Part shown: one piece after another, positions 1-9,400 of the stretch
Position numbering within the stretch: the first letter of the stretch is position 1
Layout: every line of letters starts with the position of its first letter
Origin: CBDHHC01 sp050633205
Lineage (GTDB): Bacteria > Pseudomonadota > Alphaproteobacteria > Rhizobiales > CBDHHC01
NCBI GenBank assembly: GCA_050633205.1
Contig: JBOEGA010000063.1
Span: forward strand, 1 to 12,049
Length of the DNA stretch: 12,049 nt
Reading direction: 5' to 3'
Made by a program: the position numbers and the translations under genes
Notes under the pieces: generated by a model
Databases searched by the model: none
What the model was told of the DNA's origin: nothing
What the model saw: the letters and a program-made list of their open reading frames with translations, nothing else

Positions 1-1
1 C

Positions 2-229
2 ACTGATGTGGATGCGTCTGACACCCATACCTTTACAATAGATACGACGGGAACATTAGGTTCTGTTACCAACAATGGGGACGGGAGCTTCACCTATAAC
101 CCTAATGGAGCGTTTGAGGCACTGGCTGAAGGCGAAACCACCACGGACAGCTTCATCTACACGGTTGATGATGGTCACGGTGGCATAGCAACTCAGACAG
201 CAACTGTCACAATTACTGGGCAGAATGAT
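2..229 (+). repeat. B0: cadherin-like/VCBS repeat, left part cut by window edge
   Basis: This is the C-terminal three quarters of a ~100-aa repeat: DVDASDTHTFTIDTTGTLGS, a NPNGAFEALAEGE strand, YTVDDGHGGIATQTATV, and the linker TGQNDAP. It is the same unit as B1, B2 and B3. The DxDxSD and DDGxGG acidic loops look like Ca2+ sites of cadherin-like domains. Confidence 0.85.
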
Positions 230-3200
230 GCGCCGGTTATTCTGGCCGGTGGAGATGTTACGGGAGATGTTGTTGAGGATACTGTGATCAGTGTGTCCGG
301 TAGCCTGACTGCAACAGATGTTGACAACTCTGCAATCCTGGGCTGGACACTTTCTGGTGGTGCCAGTGGTGCTATAGCGCACAATGTAATTGGCAATGTT
401 GATTACACATTCCAGGTTGATCAGTTTAATGTCACCCGTAATGGGGCATCTCTATACTCAGATGATTTTGCTGACGGTATTGCCCCACCAGCCGGGGGCT
501 TTTTCCCGAATGGAACTGTTGCCGAGTATAATGTCAGTGGCGAATTTACTGAGAGCAACGGTTATGCGGTTATGGATGGCTCTCAGGCGGGACCAACCCA
601 GTCTGCTCTGTTTACATCCACCCCGTTCCTTGGTCATTTTGCAACACTCCGCACGGATGTCAGCAATGACCCTGCGGACCTGAATCGGGGTTTAAAATAC
701 GACGATGACTTTACACTTGATGCACGGTTTGATCTGACTGCCCCGGATGAAAACCGAGAAGCTTATGGTATCCGTCTATCAGACCGCATGAGTAGCAACC
801 CTGCCCAACAGGGTGATGATGTTATGGAGCTGGTTGTGGTTCGCGGATCAGACGGTATCCTGCGGGTTCGTTTCAGCGAGCGTGATTTTACCACTGGGGA
901 AAATAACATCATTGATGCGGCACTTCTTGATACAACCGGGGCCGATCAGATTGTATTACGCCTTGATCACTCTGCTGCAACCCCGGGAGTTGTAACAGCT
1001 TCTTTTGATCTTCTCAACGCAGGCAGCGTTATTAATACTGTCACCTTGACCAATACCGGGCAGATTTTTGGAACAGAGACACCTGGCGATACCAGCGATG
1101 ACGAAGCCTGGACCCGCGCTCAGATCATAGCCTTCTCACCGGGTGAAGTTACAGGATCTTCTCTGCAGGGCAACTATGGTGTGCTATCCATAGATCAGCA
1201 AGGCGACTGGATCTATGATCTGGATAACAGTTCTCCAGTTGTTCAGGCTCTTGCCGCAGGTGAGGTCGTTACTGATACCTTCACAGCTATTGTAGCCGAT
1301 GAGTTTGGAGCGACTGATAGTCAGGAAATTGTGATTACCGTTACCGGAACTAATGATGCACCGGTAGTTGCTGACATTAGTGGTAATGTAAACGAAGACG
1401 GGCCATCAATCATACTGATGACTGACTTCACAGATGTCGATACATCAGATACCCACATCTTCACAATTGACACCACAGGCACACTGGGCTCAGTCATCAA
1501 TAACAACGATGGCACCTTCACCTACAACCCGAATGGAGCATTCGAAAGCCTGGCCGAAGGTGAGACAGTGGTTGATACATTCAACTACACAGTTGATGAC
1601 GGTAATGGCGGTATTGATACAAAAACAGCAACCGTCACTATCACAGGCCAGAATGATGAGCCGGTTGCTCTGGCCATCACAGACACAGCCAACGAAGATG
1701 GCCCATCCATCGCACTGACAGCAGACTTCAGCGATATCGATGCATCAGACGCCCACACCTTTACAATCGATACCACCGGGACATTGGGCTCAGTTACAAA
1801 CAACAATGACAGTACATTTATCTATAGCCCGAACGGAGCCTTTGAGAGTCTCGGCCATGGGGAAACTGCGGTTGATACCTTTACCTATACGGTTGATGAT
1901 GGCAATGGTGGTGTTGATACGAAAACTGCTACAGTGAACATTACAGGTCAGAATGATGCACCGGTTATTCTTGCCGGTGGAGATACAACCGGTGATGTTG
2001 AGGTTGATACTACGTTTACGACATCAGGTAACCTGTCTGCGACAGACATAGACAGTACCGCTACACTTGGCTGGATCCTGACGGATGGTGCTCCCGGGCA
2101 GTTTGCGAATAACGTTATCGGTGATATCGATTACCACTTCGAGATTGATCAGTTCACTGTGACCCGAAATGGAGAAGTTTTCTTCCAGGATAATTTTGAT
2201 GATGGCATTGCTCCTCCATCTGGAGGAACTTTCTCGAATGGGTACCCTGCCACATACAGTACATACTCAACCTTTACCGAAAGTAACGGACGTGCTGTCA
2301 TGGATGGGTCGCAGGCCATCTCAATTTATAATGCCTCTATCTACACCTCAATACCATTTGCAGGGCACTTTGCCAGACTTGAATCGAACAACAGCAACGA
2401 TCCGGCATATTTGGAATATGGTTTAAAGAATGATGACGACATTACTCTTGAGGCTCGTTTTGATCTTGCTATACCGGATGAGAGATTTGAGGCTTATGGT
2501 ATTCGCCTGACAGACACAAATCCCAATGACCCAAATCAACCAGGTGATGACACTATGGAACTGGTTGTCAGGAGAGAGGCGGATAACAGCATCAAGGTTC
2601 TGTTTACTGAACGAGATGCAATCACAGGTACAAACGAAGAAATTGACAGCTTTATCCTTGACGCAACAGCTCAGGAACTTGATCAGATTGTTCTGAGGCT
2701 GGAAGATTCTCTGGAGAACCCCGGAGTTGTTATTGCTTCATTTGATTTATACGATCAGGGGGTAATCGTTGCCTCCGAAACTCTGGATAATACAGGACAA
2801 ATCTTCGGCACGGAAACTCCGGGAGATATAAGCGACGATGAAATCTGGACACAGGCTCAGATTATCTCTTACTCACCAGGCACAGTTTCTTCTTCCACAA
2901 TTCAGGGGAATTATGGAACACTAACAATAGATCATAATGGAGACTGGACGTACAATCTTGATAATGACAACAGTGATGTACAGGCCCTTGATGAAGGAGA
3001 AACACTCACTGATACATTCACAGCAGTTATCGCTGATGAGTACAACGCGACCGACAGTCGTGAAATTGCAATTACGATAACCGGTCAGAATGATGCACCT
3101 GTTATCCTTGAAGGTGGTGATGTTACTGGCGACGTGATTGAAGACACTATAATCAGCGCCTCTGGCACCCTTGTAGCAACAGATATTGATCCAAATTCAA

Positions 3201-6200
3201 CTCTGACATGGTCACTAGAAGGTGGCGCTGCCGGAGCTACAGCTCAGAATATTATTACCAATATAGATTATAACTTCCAGGTTGACAAATTTAACGTTGT
3301 CAAAAACGGAACAAATATTTTCACAGATGACTTTGATGACAACATACCGGCACCAAATGGAGGTCTATTCTCAGACGGGTCTGTTGCTCATTATTTGACT
3401 GGCGGTGAATTCACGGAAGCTGGCGGTCGCGCTATTATGGATGGATCTTTATCTGGTCCTTCCAGAGGAGCTGCCTTTACAACAACTCCATACAATGCTC
3501 ACTATGCGCTGCTTGATACAAATATTTCCAACGATATCGCTGATATAGATCAGGGCCTGAAACAGGATGACGACTTTACAGTCGAGGTGACTTTTGATCT
3601 GGTCCTTCCCGATGAATTTGGCGAGGGATATGGTATTCACCTGGCCGATTATGCAACGGCTATCGGTCTGCCTGGTGATGATGTCGTGGCTATTGAGGTC
3701 GTTCATGGTTCAAATGGACAGACCTTTGTTCTGTTAAGAGATCGGGATTATGCTGCTGGTGCGCTGACAATCCTGGATGGATACCCGCTTGATCCAACAG
3801 GTGCGGACCAGATCGTACTGCGTCTTGAGCATTCAGCCAGCAATATAGGTGTTGTTACAGGATCGTTTGATTTACTCAGCGCGGGCAGCGTTGTTAGCTC
3901 TTATACATTTGGTAATACAGGCCAGATCTTTGGAACACAAACCCCAGGCGATACAACTGATAATGAGCTCTGGACAAGAGCAAATATCGTATCCTTCTCA
4001 CCAGGTGTGAAGGAAGGACAGACGCTTGCAGGTGACTACGGCACTCTAAGTATCGGTCTGGATGGCAACTGGACCTATGATCTGAACAACGACTCTCCAC
4101 TGGTACAGGCACTTGCAGAAGGTGAGGCGGTTACGGAAACATTTACGGTTGTTGTCGCTGATGAACATGGTGCAAGTGATAGTCAGGAGTTGGTAATTAC
4201 GGTTACCGGCACAAACGACGCACCGGTTATAACTGCTATCGATGCTGGCACAGTAAGCGAAGACGATACTGTCCTGACTATTGATCTCCTTGACGGCCAG
4301 ACAGATGTGGACAATGGCGCAGTCCTGAGTGTTGCCAACATTGTTGCGACGGACAATCTTGGTAATCCGGTTGTGTTTATGAACAATGGTGACGGCACAA
4401 TCTCTATAGATCCCGATCAGTACGGTGAAGCGCTAGCCACTGGTGAGAGCCGGACCGTAACGGTTACCTACGAAGTGACGGATGGTATTGCCTCTACGGC
4501 AAATACGGCGTCAGTAGTGATTGAGGGAGCAGCGGATAATGTAGCGCCTGTGGCTGGGGATGACAGTTTTACAACCAGTGAAGATACTCCGCTTACTGGA
4601 AATGTCCTACTGGATAATGGTAATGGTGCAGACAGTGATGGTAATGGCGATGTATTAAGTGTTATTGCCGGAACCTTCTCTACAATCCAGGGCGGCACAG
4701 TCGTTCTTAACACTGATGGCTCATTCTCCTATACGCCAGCCGAAAATTATTCAGGTCAGGATAGTTTTGATTATACTCTCACGGATGGGCAGGAAAACGA
4801 TACTGCAACTGTAACGATTGATATTGAACCGGTTGCCGATCCGGTAACAATTAGCCTGTCTGAGTATGTGCTAAACACTAATTCTATTGTAGCTAATCAA
4901 TCAACACCTGGTAATCAGGTCTATTCTGATATAGGCGTTCTTGAAGACGGCACTCTTGTTGTAACCTGGGTATTCGGCCGAAATATCTTTGCCCGCCTGT
5001 TTGATGAAAGTGGCGCTCCGATATCTGGAGACTTCCAGGTCAATGACTTTGATTTTGTTGGGACAACAGAAAAGCTTAGGCCTCAGATCGTAGCTTTGGA
5101 AGGTAACGACTTCTCAATTGTATGGGGTACTGAGAAGGATAATACGCCAGGGGTATATGGGCGAAATTTCTCTGGAGATAATGACCTCGGACCTGCATTT
5201 TTAATCGGTCAACCAAACTGGAAATCAAGTACAAAGTTCCTGGACGAATATGAAACTGTAAGTCTTGGTAATGGTAAATATGGGGTCATATATGATTTCT
5301 ATGTCAATGGTCAAATAGATCCCGGGGAGGTCATCTCATATGCTGTTGTAAATACTGATGGGGTTGTAGAATCTTCTATCAGTGATTTGCTTCAACTGGA
5401 CTCCCCCATAGATCCTGCTCCGGATAATGTTAATATTCTGGATGTTACCAAACTGAGTAATGGAAACCTGCTACTTTTATGGGACTCAAGAGGTATCTAT
5501 TCTTACATGGACGGGATGTTCGTGCAGGAAATTACACCTGATGGACAAATTGTTGGTTCCCGAATTGAAGTGGACAATGATTCAAACTATGACAGTATTG
5601 TAGGTCATGCACACGCACAAATAGGACGAGGGGTAAACGGAGAAACTATTCTCGCCTTTGAAATTGGTAATGAATCCAGAGTTGGCAATCCTGAAAAGGG
5701 ACTTTATATTCGCATTTTTGATGCTGATGGAAATCAGACTTTTGAACAGGTAATATACAATGGTCTGGGTGCTAGAAACATGAAGATGGTCCAGATGGAA
5801 AATGATAGTTTTTTCCTGACATGGCAATCCGACCAAAATGGTGTACCCAATGTATTAGGTCATAAACTCAATGCTGACGGAACACCGCAGGGTGATATTA
5901 TCAATCTGTCAACTTATGCAAGTTCAGAAGTCGGTCTGGTAGCTCAGGAAAATGGTAATGTTGCTCTAACATGGACCAACTACTTTAATGGTCAGGATGC
6001 CTACCTCTCAATCATCAATCCAGAAAACTTCGACAATAACAGCCTCACAGGATATGAAGATAACCCATTCCTGCTGCCTGTAACTGCTGAACTAAACGAT
6101 GTTGATGGTTCGGAAACAATCGGTGATATCGTTATATCAGGTCTTCCGCAAGGTTTTGCTCTTAATTTTGGAACGCAAAACCCTGACAGCTCATGGACTT

Positions 6201-6459
6201 TAACTGAAGCACAGCTGAACGGCCTTCAAATCCTGCCAGCATCAGACTATAACGGCAGCTTTACAATAAATATCAGTGTACAGTCGGTTGAAAGTGCCAA
6301 TAACGACACCGCAACTAGCCAGCTAGATATTCCTGTCAATATTCTACCAGTAAATGATGCACCAGTTACAGTGGCCATCGATGCTGGCACAGTAAGCGAA
6401 GACGATACTGTCCTGACTATTGATCTCCTTGACGGCCAGACAGATGTGGACAATGGCGC
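2..6459 (+). CDS. Giant VCBS/cadherin-like repeat adhesin, type I secreted (part 1: internal portion before the gap)
   Basis: This is an internal part of a very large extracellular repeat protein. The frame is open from the left edge, so neither the real start nor a signal is visible; the GTG at 8 lies inside a repeat and is not a start. Modules in order: partial B0 (2-229), A1 (230-1363), B1 (1364-1663), B2 (1664-1963), A2 (1964-3100), A3 (3101-4225), C1 (4226-4550), cadherin-like D (4551-4850), propeller-like E1 (4851-6040), cadherin-like F (6041-6363) and the start of C2. Most modules end in the linker GQNDAP or GTNDAP, the hallmark of VCBS and cadherin-like tandem repeats. The protein is rich in Asp, Asn, Thr and Gly, has almost no Cys and shows no membrane segment, fitting a Ca2+-stiffened stalk exported by a type I system. 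Family knowledge suggests adhesion or biofilm function; no ligand is inferable. The frame ends artificially at the ambiguous bases 6460-6461 and continues as part 2. Confidence 0.93.
230..1363 (+). repeat. A1: composite module, VCBS repeat with a ~265-aa nested domain
   Basis: The outer frame is a VCBS repeat: EDTVISVSGSLTATDVDNSA at the start and, at the end, a 'YGVLSIDQQGDWIYDLDN..VQALAAGE' strand set closing on VTGTNDAP. In ordinary VCBS repeats the two halves are joined by a few residues. Here about 800 bp (roughly 371-1170) are inserted. The insert has recognisable landmarks: NVDYTFQVDQF, DDFADGIAPPAGG, MDGSQAGPTQSALFTS, YDDDFTLDARFDL, EAYGIRLSDR, ADQIVLRLDHS, VVTASFDLLNAGS, TNTGQIFGTETPGDTSDDE and WTRAQIIAFSPGE. 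The strand pattern suggests a jelly-roll, concanavalin-like sandwich, but this is inference. Confidence 0.8.
1364..1663 (+). repeat. B1: cadherin-like/VCBS repeat
   Basis: A ~100-aa unit with NEDGPSIILMTDFTDVDTSD, FTIDTTGTLGSVINNNDGTF, YNPNGAFESLAEGE, NYTVDDGNGGIDTKTATV and the linker TGQNDEP (Glu instead of the usual Ala). Bases 1443-1641 are identical to part of B3 (8215-8413), a 199-bp perfect match. Confidence 0.88.
1443..1641 (+). repeat. 199-bp perfect direct repeat, left copy (in B1)
   Basis: Identical base for base to 8215-8413, at an offset of 6,772. The match ends at a C/T difference at 1642/8414; upstream flanks differ at several synonymous and non-synonymous sites. Confidence 0.97.
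1664..1963 (+). repeat. B2: cadherin-like/VCBS repeat
   Basis: A tandem copy of B1 at protein level: NEDGPSIALTADFSDIDASD, FTIDTTGTLGSVTNNNDSTF, SPNGAFESLGHGE, YTVDDGNGGVDTKTATV and TGQNDAP. Its DNA has many synonymous differences from B1, so it is an older copy than the B1/B3 pair. Confidence 0.88.
1964..3100 (+). repeat. A2: composite VCBS module with nested domain
   Basis: Second copy of the ~378-aa composite unit and the more divergent type. Landmarks: LSATDIDSTATLGWILTDGA, DIDYHFEIDQFTVTRNG, DNFDDGIAPPSGG, MDGSQAISIYNASIYTSIPF, NDDDITLEARFDLAIPDE, EAYGIRLTDT, DQIVLRLEDS, DNTGQIFGTETPGD and WTQAQIISYSPGT. It closes with YGTLTIDHNGDWTYNLDN and TGQNDAP. The glycine-rich SNDPA..GLK loop is kept as SNDPAYLEYGLK. 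Confidence 0.8.
3101..4225 (+). repeat. A3: composite VCBS module with nested domain
   Basis: Third copy, directly abutting A2. Landmarks: EDTIISASGTLVATDIDPNS, NIDYNFQVDKFNVVKNG, DDFDDNIPAPNGG, MDGSLSGPSRGAAFTTTPY, QDDDFTVEVTFDLVLPDE, GEGYGIHLAD, ADQIVLRLEHSASNIGVVTG, NTGQIFGTQTPGDTTD and YGTLSIGLDGNWTYDLNN, ending VTGTNDAP. It lacks the ERD-type loop seen in A1 and A4, showing RDRDYAAGALTI instead. Confidence 0.8.
4226..4550 (+). repeat. C1: cadherin-like repeat (type C), intact copy
   Basis: A ~108-aa repeat: AIDAGTVSEDDTVLTIDLLD, QTDVDNGAVLSVANIVATD, NNGDGTISIDPDQYGEALAT, ESRTVTVTYEVTDGIAS and VVIEGAADNVAP. It is the intact paralogue of gapped copy C2 and supplies the sequence used to interpret the gap. 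It has the EDD..TDVDNG..NGDGT..DG layout of cadherin-like tandem repeats. Confidence 0.8.
4238..4320 (+). repeat. 83-bp perfect direct repeat, left copy (in C1)
   Basis: Identical to 6377-6459. Identity resumes after the gap for 25 bp (4355-4379 versus 6462-6486). Confidence 0.97.
4551..4850 (+). repeat. D: cadherin-like domain
   Basis: A single-copy unit in this window: AGDDSFTTSEDTPLTGNVLL, DSDGNGDVLSV, GTVVLNTDGSFSYTPAENYS, GQDSFDYTLTDGQENDTATV and EPVADPV. 'EDT.L.GNVL....D.DGD.L.V...GTV.L..DGSF.YTP...Y.G.D.F.Y..sDG' is the standard cadherin-like pattern of RTX adhesins. It sits between C1 and the propeller-like region. Confidence 0.85.
4851..6040 (+). repeat. E1: propeller-like region with seven degenerate blades
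   Basis: About 395 aa that do not read as VCBS repeats. Seven units of ~50 aa can be picked out, each with a 'L.DG.LVVTW'-type strand followed by 'ar.Fd..G.p.......V': VLEDGTLVVTW, ALEGNDFSIVW, SLGNGKYGVIY, KLSNGNLLLLW, RGVNGETILAF, QMENDSFFLTW and AQENGNVALTW. The copy is more degenerate than E2. The N-terminal SEYVLNT strand may complete the last blade. Seven blades and propeller fold are inferred from the repeat spacing. Confidence 0.65.
6041..6363 (+). repeat. F: cadherin-like domain of giant T1SS adhesins
   Basis: About 108 aa with GYEDNPFLLPVTAELNDVDG, ISGLPQGFALNFGTQ, SSWTLTEAQLNGLQILPASD, YNGSFTINISVQSVES and LPVNDAP. The 'GLP.G..L..G......W.LT..QL.GL.i.p...y.G.f.i.v...s.E' pattern recurs in large type I-secreted alpha- and gammaproteobacterial proteins. 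One copy here. Confidence 0.75.
6377..6459 (+). repeat. 83-bp perfect direct repeat, right copy (in C2), ending at the gap
   Basis: Partner of 4238-4320. The repeat runs straight into the ambiguous bases, a typical place for an assembler to break. Confidence 0.97.
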
Positions 6460-6461
6460 NN
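6460..6461. other. Assembly gap or ambiguous bases inside a repeat, causing an artificial frameshift
   Basis: Two N bases interrupt module C2. Left flank 6377-6459 is identical to 4238-4320 (83 bp) and right flank 6462-6486 is identical to 4355-4379 (25 bp). Between these anchors the intact copy C1 has 34 bases (4321-4354) where this copy has 2. The deficit of 32 explains exactly the change of frame between the two halves of the adhesin gene. If the gap is of unknown size, more sequence than this could be missing. Confidence 0.93.
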
Positions 6462-9400
6462 AATCTTGGTAATCCGGTTGTGTTTACCGACAATGGCGAC
6501 GGAACAATTTCTATCGATCCCGATCAGTACGGTGATGTCTTAACCACTGGTGAGAGCCGGACTGTAACTGTTAATTACGATGTAACGGATGGTATTACCC
6601 CTACAGCAAATACTGCATCGGTAGTAATTGAGGGGGCTGCAGATAATGTAGCACCTGTGGCCGGGGATGATGTAGTTGTCGCTGATGGTGAGTTTTTAGT
6701 AAATGACATCACATTGAACCATCAGGAAACTCCCAAGATAACTCACTTAGAAGGTGGTGGTTTTGTTGTTGTCTGGTATTCAAACGATAACCTGCAGGAT
6801 CCGGTAACAGGTATAAAGGCCAAGATCTTTGACCAGAATGGTTCGGTAATAACATCCGAGTTTCTCGTGAATGAGGTAACCGCAGGTCCTCAGTATCGTC
6901 CAAGCGTTGCCGCCCTTGAAGGTGGTGGATTTATTGTCGTATGGGATTCATATGAAAACACGAATGGTGAGGTAAAAGCCAGAGTATTTGACGCTTATGG
7001 CAATGAAACTATTTCCGAGTTTTTAGTGGCGGGAGATTTAGGACTGAATGACCGGGGTTATGCTGTAGCTACGGCTCTTGATGGAGGCGGATTTGCAGTA
7101 GCATGGCAATCTGATAGCGGACAGATTAACCCAGTTAATTTTAGCACTAATATCAGGATTTTTGATGAGGCTGGCAACCAAACAGTGCCTGATCTGCAGG
7201 TTCCAGGAGGGCATCTACCCAGCATTGTTTTATTGGACAATAATCGTTTTGTTATTACCTGGCAATCAAACGATGCAGATGGATCGGGTATCATAGCTAA
7301 GATCTTTGATACTAGTGGCAATGCAATAAGCTCTACATTTATTGTTAACCAGAATACTGACAATCAACAAATACATTCGAATGTAACAGCGCTTAAAAAT
7401 GGTGATTTTGTTGTTTCATGGCAAACCAACTATTTTGATTATGATAATGGTCACCCAGTAAGCCAAATTTACGTAAGATCATTTAACGGCAATGGTACTT
7501 CTGTTTCTACAGATATTCGTGTAGATGAAGAAACGGGGCAATACGCAAGTCTGGCCAATGTAGCTTCTCTGGAAAATGGAGATTTCGTCGTTGTTTGGAA
7601 ATCTCAGGATGTTAATGGTTTAAACTCACATGTGGTTAAAGCCAGAGTTTTTAGCTCTGACGGCACCCCACAAGGAAGTGAATTTATCGTTCACCATCCA
7701 ACCACATTTGAACAATATACGCCTGACGTAACAGGCCTTCCCGGCGGTGGTTTTGTTGTAACATGGATGTCTTCGGACTATTCAATTGACCCTAAGTATG
7801 CCGACATTGAAGCCCGCATTTTTGATGCAAATGGCCAGCCGGTTGAAGGTGAAGATACCGTCACGACCTTCACTTCAGCCTCTCTTTTAGCCAACGACAC
7901 CGACGCCGATGGCGACACCCTGACCATAACAGCCGTCTCAGCCACCAGCGCAAAAGGTGCCACCGTCACTCTAAACGGCGACGGTTCAGTCAGCTACGAT
8001 CCGGCAAATATCTTCAACGCTCTCGCATCAGGTGAAACAGACACCGATACCTTCACTTACACAATCAGTGACGGTAACGGTGGCACTGACACTGCAACGG
8101 TAATACTGACCATCACAGGGCAGAACGACGCTCCAATCGCAGTAGACATTACAGGTGAAGCAAACGAAGACGGTCCGTCAATTGTGCTGACAGCCAACTT
8201 CACTGACGCTGATGCATCAGATACCCACATCTTCACAATTGACACCACAGGCACACTGGGCTCAGTCATCAATAACAACGATGGCACCTTCACCTACAAC
8301 CCGAATGGAGCATTCGAAAGCCTGGCCGAAGGTGAGACAGTGGTTGATACATTCAACTACACAGTTGATGACGGTAATGGCGGTATTGATACAAAAACAG
8401 CAACCGTCACTATTACAGGCCAGAATGATGCACCTGTTATTCTGGAAGGCGGTGATACGACCGGAATTGCGGTAGAGGATAGTATTATCACAGCAACCGG
8501 CAGCCTGACTGCTACGGATGTTGATAACGGAGCTATTCTTGCCTGGACGCTGCAGGGTGGTGCTCAGGGGTCTGCAAGTACGCAGGTGATTGGTAATGTT
8601 GATTATAACTTCCAGATTGATCAGCTTACTCTTGTAAAGAATGGCACGACAATCTTTGAGGACAACTTTGATGATGGCATTGCTCCACCTTCCGGCGGTT
8701 TGTTCTCTAATGGCAACATTGCCGAATATGGTACAGGCGGAGTATTTACGGAAAGCAATGGCCGTGCGGTCATGGACGGTTCCCTGGCTGGCCCGTCTGC
8801 CTCTGCCTTGTTTACATCTATTCCATTCCTGTCTCACACGGCCAGGTTGCAAACAAACAGAAGCAATGATCCTGCAGATATTAACAGGGGACTTAAGAAT
8901 GATGATGATATTTCGTTATCAGCCCGTTTCGACCTGATTATCCCGGATGAAAATCATGAAGCTTATGGTATTCGTCTGACTGATCGCGTGGGTTCGGATC
9001 CGAGCATCCCAGGTGATGATGCTATGGAACTGGTTGTTCGCCGTGGATCTGATGGCGTGTTGCGGGTGCAGTTCCGCGAACGTGACTATGCTGCAGGAAC
9101 GGTAACGCCTATTGATAGCATCGAGCTTGACCCGACAGGTGCCGATCAGATTGTGCTACACTTGGACCATTCGGCCAGCAATCTTGGTGTTGTCACAGCC
9201 TCATTTGATCTGTTAAACGCCGTAACAGTGATTGACACTGTAACTTTCACAAACACAGGTCAGATCTTCGGCACAGAAACACCCGGTGATACCAGCGATG
9301 ATGAACTCTGGACACGGGCACAAATCGTTGCTTACTCTCCAGGCGAAGTTCTCAGCTCTGATCTGGCTGGTGACTATGGTTCTCTGACTATTGATGGCAA

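Larger units (their letters stand above)
6364..6657 (+). repeat. C2: cadherin-like repeat (type C), interrupted by the gap
   Basis: Second copy of C1, nearly identical at DNA level around the gap and diverging towards its end (NYDVTDGITPTANTAS). The missing part corresponds to VLSVANIVATD in C1. It is again followed by a propeller-like region, so C-(D)-E is a duplicated block. Confidence 0.8.

Noticed and set aside
8..10. GTG as a start codon for the adhesin
   Set aside because: The frame is open to the window edge and the residues before it (T-D) continue the repeat; B0 is already cut in mid-domain.
6420..6422. An apparent separate second gene starting at about 6420
   Set aside because: The bases before the gap code for module C2 in the other frame. 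The second half only begins to match the repeat at 6462, so this is one gene broken by missing bases.
8262..8852. - strand reading frame of 196 codons inside modules B3/A4
   Set aside because: It is a shadow of the repeat coding sequence; similar antisense frames recur opposite other copies of the same modules.
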